Shown here piece after piece: positions 8,669 through 18,600 of a DNA stretch of 64,000 bases (within the stretch, counting starts at the first letter, position 1; every line of letters starts with the position of its first letter). Source of the stretch: Stentor roeselii (lineage: Eukaryota; Ciliophora; Heterotrichea; Heterotrichida; Stentoridae); NCBI GenBank assembly GCA_006503475.1, contig RSEH01000092.1:94598-158597 (forward strand), written 5' to 3'. The notes below the pieces were generated by a model. It was not told where the DNA came from. It saw nothing but the letters and a program-made list of their open reading frames with translations, and did not search any database. A program made the position numbers and the translations under genes.

Positions 8669-11302
8669 ATGGGATGTCCAGTAGGTAAGCCGAGAAAAAG
8701 TCAGATCTTAGACACAAAATCTACTTCTAACCTCACACTACCTTTAAAACTACGAAACGTTAAATCAGTTAACCGTTCATTAGAAAGAAAGTCAATTCTA
8801 ACTAAAACCATTCTCAGAAACTATTCCTTATTCCTCAATGGAAACATCACAGAACTATCTTCAGGTTCCTTAGACCCAAGAGAAAAGTCGCCAGAAGACC
8901 TTCTAAAAATAAAGAAAATCATCAAAAAGCACTTTTTATTTACTTCAATCCCTAAGTCAGAGCTTAAAGTACTGGTTAAAGACTTTTTAATATACAAATA
9001 CCCAGACGACTCATACGTTTTCTGCCAAGGTTCAAACGGTAACTACTTCTACATAATCACAACAGGTGCAGTAGAAGTGATAATAAACGACCAAACTAAA
9101 AGTTTCTTAAACAAAGAAAGCTGCTTCGGCGACATCGCCCTTCTCCACGACAGTCCTCGTTCAGCAACAATAAAAACAATAGAGCCAACAGAGCTCTGGG
9201 TGTTAAGTCGTCCAAGTTTCCGAAGGGCGATAAAGTCAGTAAGCAAGACAAGGTTTTCGAATAACAAAAGTTTTTTAGACAGTATTCCTTTCTTCAAAGC
9301 TTTGAATATTAAGCAAAAAAATCAAATTTTAGGACTCGCTGTTTCTCAAGATTTTAAATGTGGAGACAGAATCGTCACTGAAGGAGACCCTGGAGATATT
9401 TTTTATGTGATTTTGAAGGGAATCGTCAGTTGTTCTATTGATGGGCTTGAAGTGAGGAGACTTGGAGTTGGAGAGTTTTTCGGTGAGCAGGCTTTACTTT
9501 ATACAAATCAAAGAACTGCTACTGTTACTGCTCTTTCTGATATTTCTGTACTTTCTATTGGAGGGGAAGACTTGATCCAGGTCTTTCAGTCAAAACTTCA
9601 AGATGTGATTTATAAGAACAGTCAAAGAATTGCAATGGAAAGAAATAGTCTTTTTAAATATTTGACTAAAGAACAAATTGAAGCCTGCATTGAAAGCATG
9701 GAAATTTTGAGTTATGAGTCTAATGACTTAGTGTTTAAAAAAGGTGAACAAATGGATGAAGTAATTTTTTTTGTAATGAGAGGCTCGGTGTCCTCAGAGT
9801 CGACCTCGAAAAGTCTCTTTGATTGCTTTGGCGATGTGCAACTTAGAACTGGTTTTTCTTATTTTTCAGAAGATTTCATCGCTGATGAAGACAGTGATTT
9901 AGCCTGTCTGTCTCTAGCTTCTCTAGAAGATGCCATCGGTGGTAAAATTTCATCAATAATCGCCTTAAACGAGATGATTTCAATAATAAAGCAAGTCCAC
10001 ATCCTTCGTCCTCTTTCTTCAGAAAACCTGAAAAAAGTAGTATCACTGTTAAAAGAACTGAACTACAACGAAAAAGACCTGATCTTCAAACAAGGTGACA
10101 CAGGAGATTCCTTCTTCATAGTAAAGGAAGGAAGGGTAGACATTATTAAAGAAGGTATTTTCTTGAGAAGTGTCGGAAAAAATGATTATTTCGGCGAAAG
10201 AGCGATTTTGTCAAGTGAAACTCGCAGCGCTAATGCAGTTGCCAGGACCGCTTCAGTCTTATGGGCTCTTAGCAAAGCTGACTTCTTTCGAATCATCGAG
10301 CCTGTGATGCAAAAACACCTGTTAAAGCGGATTCAGCTTCAAAACGACTCGATTCAACTGGAGGACCTGGTCTTCATCAAGGTTATCGGAGAAGGCACCT
10401 TCGGCAAGGTGTTACTTGTAAAGGACATAAAAGAAGAAGTCTTCTATGCTTTAAAAGTAATCAACAGGTGGAAGGTCTCAGAGTACAACATGTTTGAAAA
10501 CCTGAAACATGAAAGAGACATTTTATTGCAACTCGACCACCCGATGCTTATGAAACTTGTAAAAACATTTAAAGATGAAGACTGGATTTATTTCCTTTGT
10601 GAATATGTTGCAGGACATGACTTGTTCGACGTTCTTAGAATTTTGCATAAAATCGATGATGATGTTTCTCGTTTTTATATCGGGGCAAGTCTACTTGTTT
10701 TGAAGTACTTACATGAAAAGTCGATTATTTATAGAGACTTGAAACCTGAAAATATCATGATCGATGAAGACGGGTACTTGAAATTAATTGACTTTGGAGC
10801 GGCGAAGATTATAAAGGAAAGAACTTTCACGATATTAGGAACTCCTCATTATATGGCTCCGGAAATTATCTTGGGGAATGGATATGGATTAGAAGCGGAC
10901 TTGTGGAGTTTAGGGATTATGTTGTATGAGTTTTTTTTTTATGTTGTTCCTTTTGCTGATGATGAACGTGACTCTTTTAAGATTTATAAAAGAATTTTAG
11001 AAGAACCTCTCAAGTTTCCGAAGAAAAAAGTAGCTTGCAAGGATTTGGTTAAGAAGTTATTGAGTAAAAATCCTGTTAATCGTGGGAATTGTGAAGATGT
11101 TATGAAACATGAATGGTTCAATGACTTTAACTGGGAAGATTTGATCAATAAAGGAATGGACGCTCCTTTTATACCGGAACTGGATTCACAGGATTTCTGT
11201 AAAGATGAGGTTTTGGTGAAGAATACTTTGAGTTTAAATGTTCACCGTCCTGAGAAACAGGAGGATCTTTGTGTGCCGAAAGGATGGGATAAAGATTTTT
11301 AA
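8669..11302 (+). CDS. cGMP-dependent-type protein kinase (PKG) with four cyclic-nucleotide cassettes
   Basis: An 877-aa AGC kinase. MGC at the start suggests N-myristoylation. Four tandem CNBD folds precede the catalytic domain: phosphate-binding cassettes at about 153-168 (FGDIALLHDSPRSAT), 271-285 (FGEQALLYTNQRTAT) and 508-523 (FGERAILSSETRSAN); the third domain (about 330-425) keeps the fold pattern but has a broken cassette (FGDVQLRTGF). The kinase domain spans 566-823 with GEGTFGKV, ALK, YRDLKPEN (688), DFG (708) and GTPHYMAPE. Three working cassettes plus a degenerate third one resembles the apicomplexan/alveolate PKG layout rather than the two-cassette animal PKG. Ligand preference (cGMP or cAMP) cannot be read from sequence alone. 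Confidence 0.9.
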   Translation: MGCPVGKPRKSQILDTKSTSNLTLPLKLRNVKSVNRSLERKSILTKTILRNYSLFLNGNITELSSGSLDPREKSPEDLLKIKKIIKKHFLFTSIPKSELKVLVKDFLIYKYPDDSYVFCQGSNGNYFYIITTGAVEVIINDQTKSFLNKESCFGDIALLHDSPRSATIKTIEPTELWVLSRPSFRRAIKSVSKTRFSNNKSFLDSIPFFKALNIKQKNQILGLAVSQDFKCGDRIVTEGDPGDIFYVILKGIVSCSIDGLEVRRLGVGEFFGEQALLYTNQRTATVTALSDISVLSIGGEDLIQVFQSKLQDVIYKNSQRIAMERNSLFKYLTKEQIEACIESMEILSYESNDLVFKKGEQMDEVIFFVMRGSVSSESTSKSLFDCFGDVQLRTGFSYFSEDFIADEDSDLACLSLASLEDAIGGKISSIIALNEMISIIKQVHILRPLSSENLKKVVSLLKELNYNEKDLIFKQGDTGDSFFIVKEGRVDIIKEGIFLRSVGKNDYFGERAILSSETRSANAVARTASVLWALSKADFFRIIEPVMQKHLLKRIQLQNDSIQLEDLVFIKVIGEGTFGKVLLVKDIKEEVFYALKVINRWKVSEYNMFENLKHERDILLQLDHPMLMKLVKTFKDEDWIYFLCEYVAGHDLFDVLRILHKIDDDVSRFYIGASLLVLKYLHEKSIIYRDLKPENIMIDEDGYLKLIDFGAAKIIKERTFTILGTPHYMAPEIILGNGYGLEADLWSLGIMLYEFFFYVVPFADDERDSFKIYKRILEEPLKFPKKKVACKDLVKKLLSKNPVNRGNCEDVMKHEWFNDFNWEDLINKGMDAPFIPELDSQDFCKDEVLVKNTLSLNVHRPEKQEDLCVPKGWDKDF

Positions 11303-11443
11303 GTAGAGTAAAAAAATAACTCTTAATCAAAAACCTTTTTCACAAGAAAATTCAGATAAATAATACTCAAATGTGAAGTTCCAGTCATTCTTCCTAAAAA
11401 CCTAATCCTTAATTCTAAAAATTAAATTCATTAATTAATTTCG

Positions 11444-11587
11444 TTAAAATTCATCATTTGTTAAAATTCATCATTTGTTAAAATTCATCATTTGTTAAAA
11501 TTCATCATTTGTTAAAATTCATCATTTGTTAAAATTCATCATTTGTTAAAATTCATCATTTGTTAAAATTCATCATTTGTTAAAATT
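11444..11587. repeat. 17-bp tandem repeat across a stop codon
   Basis: Eight perfect copies of TTAAAATTCATCATTTG (11444-11579) plus a partial copy to about 11587. On the minus strand the unit reads CAAATGATGAATTTTAA. The copy at 11563-11579 supplies the last codons (TNDEF) and stop codon of the two-cassette CNBD gene; the other seven copies lie 3' of the stop. Confidence 0.97.
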
Positions 11588-12924
11588 GTGCTAGTTTTTT
11601 TACTATTTCTGATTTTTTCCTTCAGATCTTGTGTCGAGTGTCTGATCTGAAGACTTTTGGCAGCTAGTTCTTTTCGTCTACTACTTCGATCGATTTGATT
11701 GGAAAAGCTATCTCCAGTGACCTGAGAAAAGGCTTTTTGCTTGATTCTCTCCTGGATATAATTGTTGATACATTCTCTGGCCATCATTTTAACTGACTTC
11801 ATTTTTTCATGAGCACTTGAAATGATTTCTTTTTCTCTTTCGTTAAAAGTTTTTCTGAATTTTTTTTCTTTCATGAACAAAATTACTGAATTTTCAGCGC
11901 AAATTGCTTTTGTCTTGCGGGAGATGCCTTCGATCAGTTCTTCTTCTCCAAAAAAATCGCCCTTTGAGATGGTTTTAATGTGCAACTGGCAACTTTTGTT
12001 CCCGATGTCGACATTTAGGTTTCCTGGGATTTTTCCTTTCATGGTTATTGTGACGTCGAAGATCAGATGGACTGAACCTTCTTTGATGAAGTAAAGGCCG
12101 GTTGGGGATTGGTCTTGGGAATAAATCACATGACCTTGTGAGTAGTTCATTATTAGCATTCGCCAGGCCATTCTTTCTAGCTTGGCCAGCATCATATCTT
12201 GAAAAATAGGGATTTTGCGAATGAGGCTAACAATATCAGACCTTAACATATGCTTTTGTCTTGATATTATCTTGTAATAATCTTCTTTATTCAATACTAA
12301 AGTTGTCAAGTCACTAATTGCAGAAACAGTTGCAGATCGATGATAGTTGGATTCCAGTGCAGCCTCTCCGAATACATTTTTCGCACCCATTGAGTCTAGA
12401 TACTTTCCAGCCTTGCTGATTTCGACCCTTCCTTTAACAATAATAAACATGCAGTCTCCCACATCTCCTTCTTTTATGACAATCTCGCCAGGTTTAAACC
12501 TTCGAGTGAAAAGCCGAGCGCAGACTTCTTTACACGTATACTGGCTAAAAGACTGAAAAAAAACACAAGACTGGCACCATTCAAGCAATTCTTTTTTCTG
12601 CAGGTCATCTCTAACTTTATTATCTTCTTCACAAATTTTCCCGATATCCATTTCTTCAGACTTCGGGTCTAAGATTTTCTTGAAATCGTTTCGACGAAGT
12701 AGCCAATCAGGGAAGTAAGTACTTGATGGACTGTCCATTAAAGAGGGTTTTGGAGAGTGCAGCTGAAGAGAAGATTTACCTTTTCTCTCACTAGAAACAT
12801 GAGGAAGTTTCGGGGTAAGACACTGTGAGAACTTTAAAGTTGTTAAACGGCCTGAGTGCCTTTGCTGGGCATATGTTTGGGTTTTTGAGTTGTCAAAAGA
12901 TCGGAAAATGAAGTATTCTGACAT
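11563..12924 (-). CDS. Protein with two cyclic-nucleotide-binding domains
   Basis: A 453-aa protein with two CNBDs and no catalytic domain. CNBD1 (about 122-218) has GDCMFIIVKGRVEI and a good cassette FGEAALESNYHRSAT (185-199). CNBD2 (about 238-355) has GLYFIKEGSVHLIF, a long insert, and FGEEELIEGISRKTK, in which the R-S/T-A of the cassette is lost. The N-terminal 110 residues are Ser-rich and the C-terminus (360-453) is basic and helical. It is not a typical PKA regulatory subunit because no clear pseudosubstrate motif is seen. Possibly a cyclic-nucleotide-responsive adaptor. It ends inside the 17-bp tandem repeat array. Confidence 0.85.
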   Translation of the reverse strand: MSEYFIFRSFDNSKTQTYAQQRHSGRLTTLKFSQCLTPKLPHVSSERKGKSSLQLHSPKPSLMDSPSSTYFPDWLLRRNDFKKILDPKSEEMDIGKICEEDNKVRDDLQKKELLEWCQSCVFFQSFSQYTCKEVCARLFTRRFKPGEIVIKEGDVGDCMFIIVKGRVEISKAGKYLDSMGAKNVFGEAALESNYHRSATVSAISDLTTLVLNKEDYYKIISRQKHMLRSDIVSLIRKIPIFQDMMLAKLERMAWRMLIMNYSQGHVIYSQDQSPTGLYFIKEGSVHLIFDVTITMKGKIPGNLNVDIGNKSCQLHIKTISKGDFFGEEELIEGISRKTKAICAENSVILFMKEKKFRKTFNEREKEIISSAHEKMKSVKMMARECINNYIQERIKQKAFSQVTGDSFSNQIDRSSRRKELAAKSLQIRHSTQDLKEKIRNSKKTSTILTNDEF

Positions 12925-13135
12925 TGTTTTATTTGTTTTGCTTGTTTTTTTATATTTTTACCGATTTTTTTATATTTTACCGATTTCTAAAAAATTTAAC
13001 AAGATTAAATAATTGTTTATTTTTTTTAAGAGGATAATCGAATATCCTTGTTGTGTATATTTCATTCATAATCAAATTTTCCTATTTTGCATAAACCTTT
13101 TCTTTAAAAATCCTCAGATAAAAGTCTTTATTTAA

Positions 13136-14917
13136 CTAACTATTATATTTTGTAAGGACTGCAAACTGATGCTTGTTAGCCTTCTTGACAATCTGAATTC
13201 CAGGAACACTTAAAACAAGGTCCTTCAACTTGGCATATCCGAGTTCTTGCAAATCCAAGTGAAAGTCAATATAAGAGTTGATAACCCCAGGCAGCTGAGC
13301 CAAAGAAACTCCATCACGATGTCTCGCAAGAACCGCCACAAGTGACTCTTGAATCTTCCTATTTTTTTCAAGTACATCATTTTCCTTGCCTACCTTCAAA
13401 CAAGAGGTCCAAACAAGTAAATTTTTCTGATATCTAAGTAAATCTTCATCAATCGCTAACTGAACAATATAATTCAACTTCCCAACACTTAAGTCTTTCA
13501 AACTTTTAACTGAAAAGTGTTTCAAGAACTGTGCACATCCATACCTTCCCCCCGGAATAGCTTTTTCTTCATAGTTTCCTTTAGAAAAATATGAATAAAA
13601 GTAAGAAGTAAACTCTTTCCATTCACGAGTGGGCTTCAAATGAAGAACATCTCCCGCTTTCAAGTATTTGTCATAAGACATCCACTTCTGGTCAATAGGA
13701 AAGATAAGAAAAGTTTCATTGTTAAAAATCGGGTCTTTGTACTTTTTCACCCTGAACCTAAACTTCTGTTCTTCAATATTTCCTGAAAATAAAGAAAAGG
13801 AAGAACTTGTCAGCTTAGAACGATAAGAAGCCGGCTGAAGACCTAAACAAACATCTAAAATTTCTGACCATTCCTCTGAACTCGGTTTATAGTCAAAAGC
13901 TTCTTTCGCCCTGGCAATGATTGCTCTTTCACTAGGTAACATTTCATCAATTTTCAATGATTTGATGATCCAAGTCAAGACTTCGCAATTCAGCTGAGCT
14001 ATTCTCAGACTTACGGTCTTCAGTTTATTGAAGACAGTGAATTGTTTCTCGAGAATGACTAGAACTTTAAATTCTTCGAGGTATTTTAAAAGTTCAGTCA
14101 CTTGCTCATCAGAAAGCTGCAGCTGTGCTGCAGCCATTTCAACGAACTGGTTGAATTCGAATGATAAAAGTCCGTTTTCTGCAGAGGTTTTCAAGTGATT
14201 TAACATCCACTTGCAGGACTCGTCGACTTTTTCTTGAGAGTTTTGGAGTTTTTCATCGTCGTTTAGGGGAAGAGACTCTTGGGTGTCGGGAAGGTCGTGA
14301 ATTTTAAATTCGATTAAGTAATTTGAAGGATGGGCTAAAGTTATTTTTTCGATTTCAACGTTTGCCAGTATTTTCAGTAGATATGGCTTGATGTATGACG
14401 TGTTGTCACTGATTATCACGAATTTGCCGTAGAATGGGTAGAGAAGAGAAATATCGATGAAGACTGCTCGCATGTCTTGCTCGGTGAATAAAAATTCGAT
14501 GTTTTGTGTTTTTTGAGACTTTTCTAAGACTTCTGGGGTTTTTCCGAAGAGCTTTACTTTACTGAGCTTTGGGTATTTTAACTTCAGGTCGTTTATTGTT
14601 TGTGATATTTGGCTTGGGTCTGGAGAATTAATGTTTTGGTCCCAGTAGATGACTGTCGGGTAGAGAACTGAGATTGGTGTGTGTTTGTGTTCGGTGTGAC
14701 CTGGTAAGCATGATGTGCAAGTATATGTGAAACATGTACAACACATAAAATCTGAAACCTTCTTGCATGTGCTGCAGATTAAAAGTCGGAAATGTTCCTG
14801 GCGCTTTCCTTTTGAGTGAATGTTTTTATCGCATTGCCAACACATGAACTCTTGGCAGATTTCACAATAGTGTTCAGGCGGGAGTTTTTCGCATTCTTCA
14901 CACTTGCATACTTCCAT
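13136..14917 (-). CDS. B-box zinc finger / NYN nuclease-like / LOTUS (OST-HTH) protein
   Basis: A 593-aa protein. Residues 1-80 hold two Cys/His clusters in B-box style (C6, C9, C18, C21, C26, C29, H34, H42; then C48, C51, C59, C62, C67, C70, H74, H79). Residues about 88-200 look like a NYN/PIN-like ribonuclease fold: IYWDQN (D93), EQDMRAVFID (D148, D155) and IISDNTSY (D171), matching the acidic positions of NYN enzymes. A helical/winged-helix-like segment lies at about 240-310. The C-terminal 80 residues (VSLAQLPGVI ... LGYAKLKDLVLSVPGI) match a LOTUS/OST-HTH domain. NYN plus LOTUS is the MARF1/limkain layout, implying RNA binding and decay. The B-box addition is unusual. NYN is a motif-level call. 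Confidence 0.75.
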   Translation of the reverse strand: MEVCKCEECEKLPPEHYCEICQEFMCWQCDKNIHSKGKRQEHFRLLICSTCKKVSDFMCCTCFTYTCTSCLPGHTEHKHTPISVLYPTVIYWDQNINSPDPSQISQTINDLKLKYPKLSKVKLFGKTPEVLEKSQKTQNIEFLFTEQDMRAVFIDISLLYPFYGKFVIISDNTSYIKPYLLKILANVEIEKITLAHPSNYLIEFKIHDLPDTQESLPLNDDEKLQNSQEKVDESCKWMLNHLKTSAENGLLSFEFNQFVEMAAAQLQLSDEQVTELLKYLEEFKVLVILEKQFTVFNKLKTVSLRIAQLNCEVLTWIIKSLKIDEMLPSERAIIARAKEAFDYKPSSEEWSEILDVCLGLQPASYRSKLTSSSFSLFSGNIEEQKFRFRVKKYKDPIFNNETFLIFPIDQKWMSYDKYLKAGDVLHLKPTREWKEFTSYFYSYFSKGNYEEKAIPGGRYGCAQFLKHFSVKSLKDLSVGKLNYIVQLAIDEDLLRYQKNLLVWTSCLKVGKENDVLEKNRKIQESLVAVLARHRDGVSLAQLPGVINSYIDFHLDLQELGYAKLKDLVLSVPGIQIVKKANKHQFAVLTKYNS

Positions 14918-15603
14918 TTATTTGATTTAATACTACTACATGAATAGGAGATATCCTGAACTTTTCAATGAGGAAGTGAAAAGAAAAGTTTATATCTAAA
15001 GACTGGTTGATAACAGTTCTAATTCATTGAATTTAATTTTCTTTTTTCTTGTCTTTTTTAATTTTTTGAAATGAAAATTACTTGAATTTTAGGTTGGCTT
15101 AATGTTTTGGGCTTCAATCTTGGATTTGTTTTGGAATCTCTTGGAAAAGGCTCGGATTTTGATTTTCAAAGATTTCGGTTACTTTTGGACTTTATAATGA
15201 AATGCGATTTTTAATTTGGTATATGGAATATTTTGTCTATATAAGGATAAGAAAAGGGATTTGAAATAAATTGTAGTAAGGATTTTAGCTCAAGGATCAA
15301 GAATTGAATGTTTTTTTATTGTAAATTTTTATAATGAAACATGAATGAGATCGATTTTTTATAATCTCAGCACTTGTTATTTTTTAAATCGATTTATTAT
15401 TCAAAATAGAATAAGCATTTGTAAGAGGAATATATATATTATGAAACATCTATCTAATTTGAGAGGAATAATCCACTGTGATCAGAAAATTATCTTAAAA
15501 GCTTAAGCTTCATTTAAAAATCTATTTCCTTAAAGGATTTTTAAACTAATATTTTTCTAACTTTATCACCTGCTTAACTTTCATATCAATTACTCAAAAA
15601 TGC
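14918..15603. other. AT-rich intergenic region
   Basis: 686 bases between the start of the B-box/NYN/LOTUS gene and the stop of the STAND NTPase gene, both on the minus strand. Stops occur in all frames and I see no RNA gene or repeat. It should carry the promoter of the former and the 3' end of the latter. Confidence 0.55.
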
Positions 15604-18600
15604 TTAATTATTCATATCAGCTTGAAATTGCTGAAGTTTCATACGATAAAAATCAATATTTCCATTGAGTTCTTCATATGCATCGTATAACTTTATAATT
15701 TTTTTGCAAATTCTGATAAAGCTATTTCCAAGCAACACTAGGTTTAATTCAATGATCTTAAAGCATTCAACTAAACATCTTTCCCTTTCATTTTGATTTC
15801 TAGTAATTTTGTAAAATTTTGCAAGTTTAGCATAAGCTTTAGATCTTTCCAGCTCATATCCTTGCATATTATCAATAATACTCAAATAATATTGATAATA
15901 TTGAATAGAACGTAATGTATTATCATCTAAAAACTTCAGGTCACCATAAGATTTTGCCATTTTAGCCATCAACAAATAAAGATTATCGAATTCTTTTCTC
16001 CAGTAACTACGAAAATAATCAAAATACTCTTTAGAATAATTGTAAAATTGATGGAATAGCTGAATAGCTTGATTATTTAACATTAAGTCTCTTTTAATCT
16101 TTGATGATTTTAAAAGATATAAATTTCCTAACTCAAGATAAATCTTGAGAGTTTCTAGGTTGACTTCTGCTGATCTTCTGATATTATAGCAACTGCTTAA
16201 TTCATTTTCAGCTTTATCATAATTTTCAGTTTTCAAATAATATCTTCCTAAAACCAGATGAATATCTGCAATTTCAGAGTGGTCACTGGGCAAATAAGCT
16301 GTTCTAATCATAAGACATCTCTCCAAGTCATTAAAACATTCATTATTCATATCAAGTAGCAGGTAATTTTCTCCTCTTCTGAGGTGAAACAAGGCAATTA
16401 ACAGATCATTAGAACCATTGTTAATTTTCTCTATAAAACTAAAGCACTCCCAAAAGATATTAAGAGCTTTGTCAAGAGCCATCTTAGAAAAATAAAGATA
16501 CCCGTACTCTATATAAGCTGAAACCTTGAAAACTAAATCAGAATCTGAATTATTTAAATATTCAAAAATTTGATTGAGACAATTTTCTGATTCATCGAAT
16601 CTTCCGATAATCGTAAAGCACTTCGAAAATTCCAACATGACTTTAAATCTTTCAACTGGGTCATGATTAAGTCCTGTTAAAATTTCCAAAGATTTTTCAA
16701 ATGAATTTATAGCTGAAAGATAATCAGATCTAATGAACTGAATTTTTCCAATGTAAAGCCAGGCCTGGGATACTTGAAAGTTTTGACGATTGCTTGAGAT
16801 GAGCTGACTGAACTTTTCAAATGACTCATCTATTTTAAATCTTTTGAATGAATTTAACCCGGCTTCAAAGAGAAATTCATCTTCTCCGCAATTGTACTCG
16901 TTTATATAACTTGCTCGATTAATCATACAGCATTTGTAATAATCTTCCGCTTTTTCTATATTATTTTGCCTTGAATGGACCTTTCCAAGGTAAAAATTAA
17001 CTTTTCCTTGCCCAGGATGGTTCAAGCCAAAAATTTTCTTTTGAATTTCCAAAGATTCCTCTAGTTTTTTCTCACTTTTCTTCATTTTTTCCTTATTAAA
17101 ATAAAGAATTCCAGTAGTTTGAAGGATTTCAGCGTATTCAGGATTGATGAAATCTTTACAAATTTTAATATTTTTTATACTTTCTTTAAGTAATTTTCTG
17201 CATTCTTGATAAGATTTTTGTTCAAGCTTGAGTTTTGCAGTCCTGAGTAGAATACTTGCAAGTTTCAGTTCATTCTCTGGTTTAAGTTTCGCGAATTCCA
17301 AAGCTTGTTTCAAGGAATTCTCTGAATTTTCAAGTCTATTGCATTCAGTTTCGAACTCTCCTAAGTACATAAAATAAAGTTCGTCTCGGAAGTTTATTGG
17401 GTTCGAAAGTTTCGAGTATCTCTGAAAATAAATGTTTGCCTCATTGAAAAACGAAAGTTTCATGCAAGAAATCGCGAGATTAAAATAGAAAAATTGTTGA
17501 ATTTTCGGGTCAGTAAAAGTATCTAAAGCTATTATGTTGAAAATCATTTCTAGGTAATTTTTCGCTGTTCTAAAAAACTTGAAATTTATGGAAAGTTGAC
17601 TGATTCTTGTTATAATTAGTACTTTTTCGTCATTTGTAAAGTAATCGTTTTCTATGATTTCCTGAAACTTGTTAAAAAAATTGGCTGGGTCTTGGATTGG
17701 AAGCTTCAGGATGTTGAATTGGAAAGAGACTATGAAGATTTCTAAGAAAGTGTTGCAAAAGAAGTCAGTTTCATCTAACTTTATGAGATGTAAGGCGTGT
17801 TTATAGTAACTGAACCCGATTTCCCAATTTGAAGTGTTGAAAACATCTAAGTTTAGTTCAGTCAATTTTAAAACAACGAGTTTTTTCAATTCAGAATCAG
17901 GTTTAAAAGGCAGTTTATCCAAAATGAACCGATCAATCAACCAAAAGTCATTTTCCTTCTTAACCAATAAAGTGCTGAGTAAATAATATTTTGATAGTTT
18001 CCATTCAATAGCCTTTGTAAAGTAAGATAAATAAATATCCTCTATCAATTTTTCACGAATGGTCTTGGAATACAGTAACTTTAAAATTTTCAAGATAAAA
18101 ACTTGATCTGCTTCACTGCAAATTCGTTTAATGCTTGAGTGGATGAACTCGTCTTCGATTTGATTTAGTTGCAGTGCGGAAAGCTCGATTTTTTTGAAAT
18201 TACTGAAAATTGATAAAAGTCTGATAAATGATGGGCTATTCGCATTGTTGTTAAGTATTTGGTTTAATGGTGTATTTTCTATTTTTATTGATAGTAAGTT
18301 CTTCATCATTGAATATGAATTTCTTGAGTCCAGACCTTGCAAATGAATAGCTTTTCCATATTCTCTTGAGATATTAAATAGATTCTCGCAGGTTATTATA
18401 AAGTGAATGTTTGGGTTCATCACGTAAAGACTTCGTAAGGATTCGAAGCCTTGATAGTCATCGATTATTAATAATAGTTTTTCTTCACAGGTATGGAAAT
18501 AGTCAGAAATAGATTTGAAGTTTTCTTTATTTTCTGAATTTATAATATGATAAAAACAGTAATGCATATCTGAATCTACTGTTTCATTAGAGGAAGCATC

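Noticed and set aside
11444-11587. CRISPR-like array at the 17-bp repeats
   Set aside because: The copies are directly adjacent without spacers and lie in a eukaryotic gene end.
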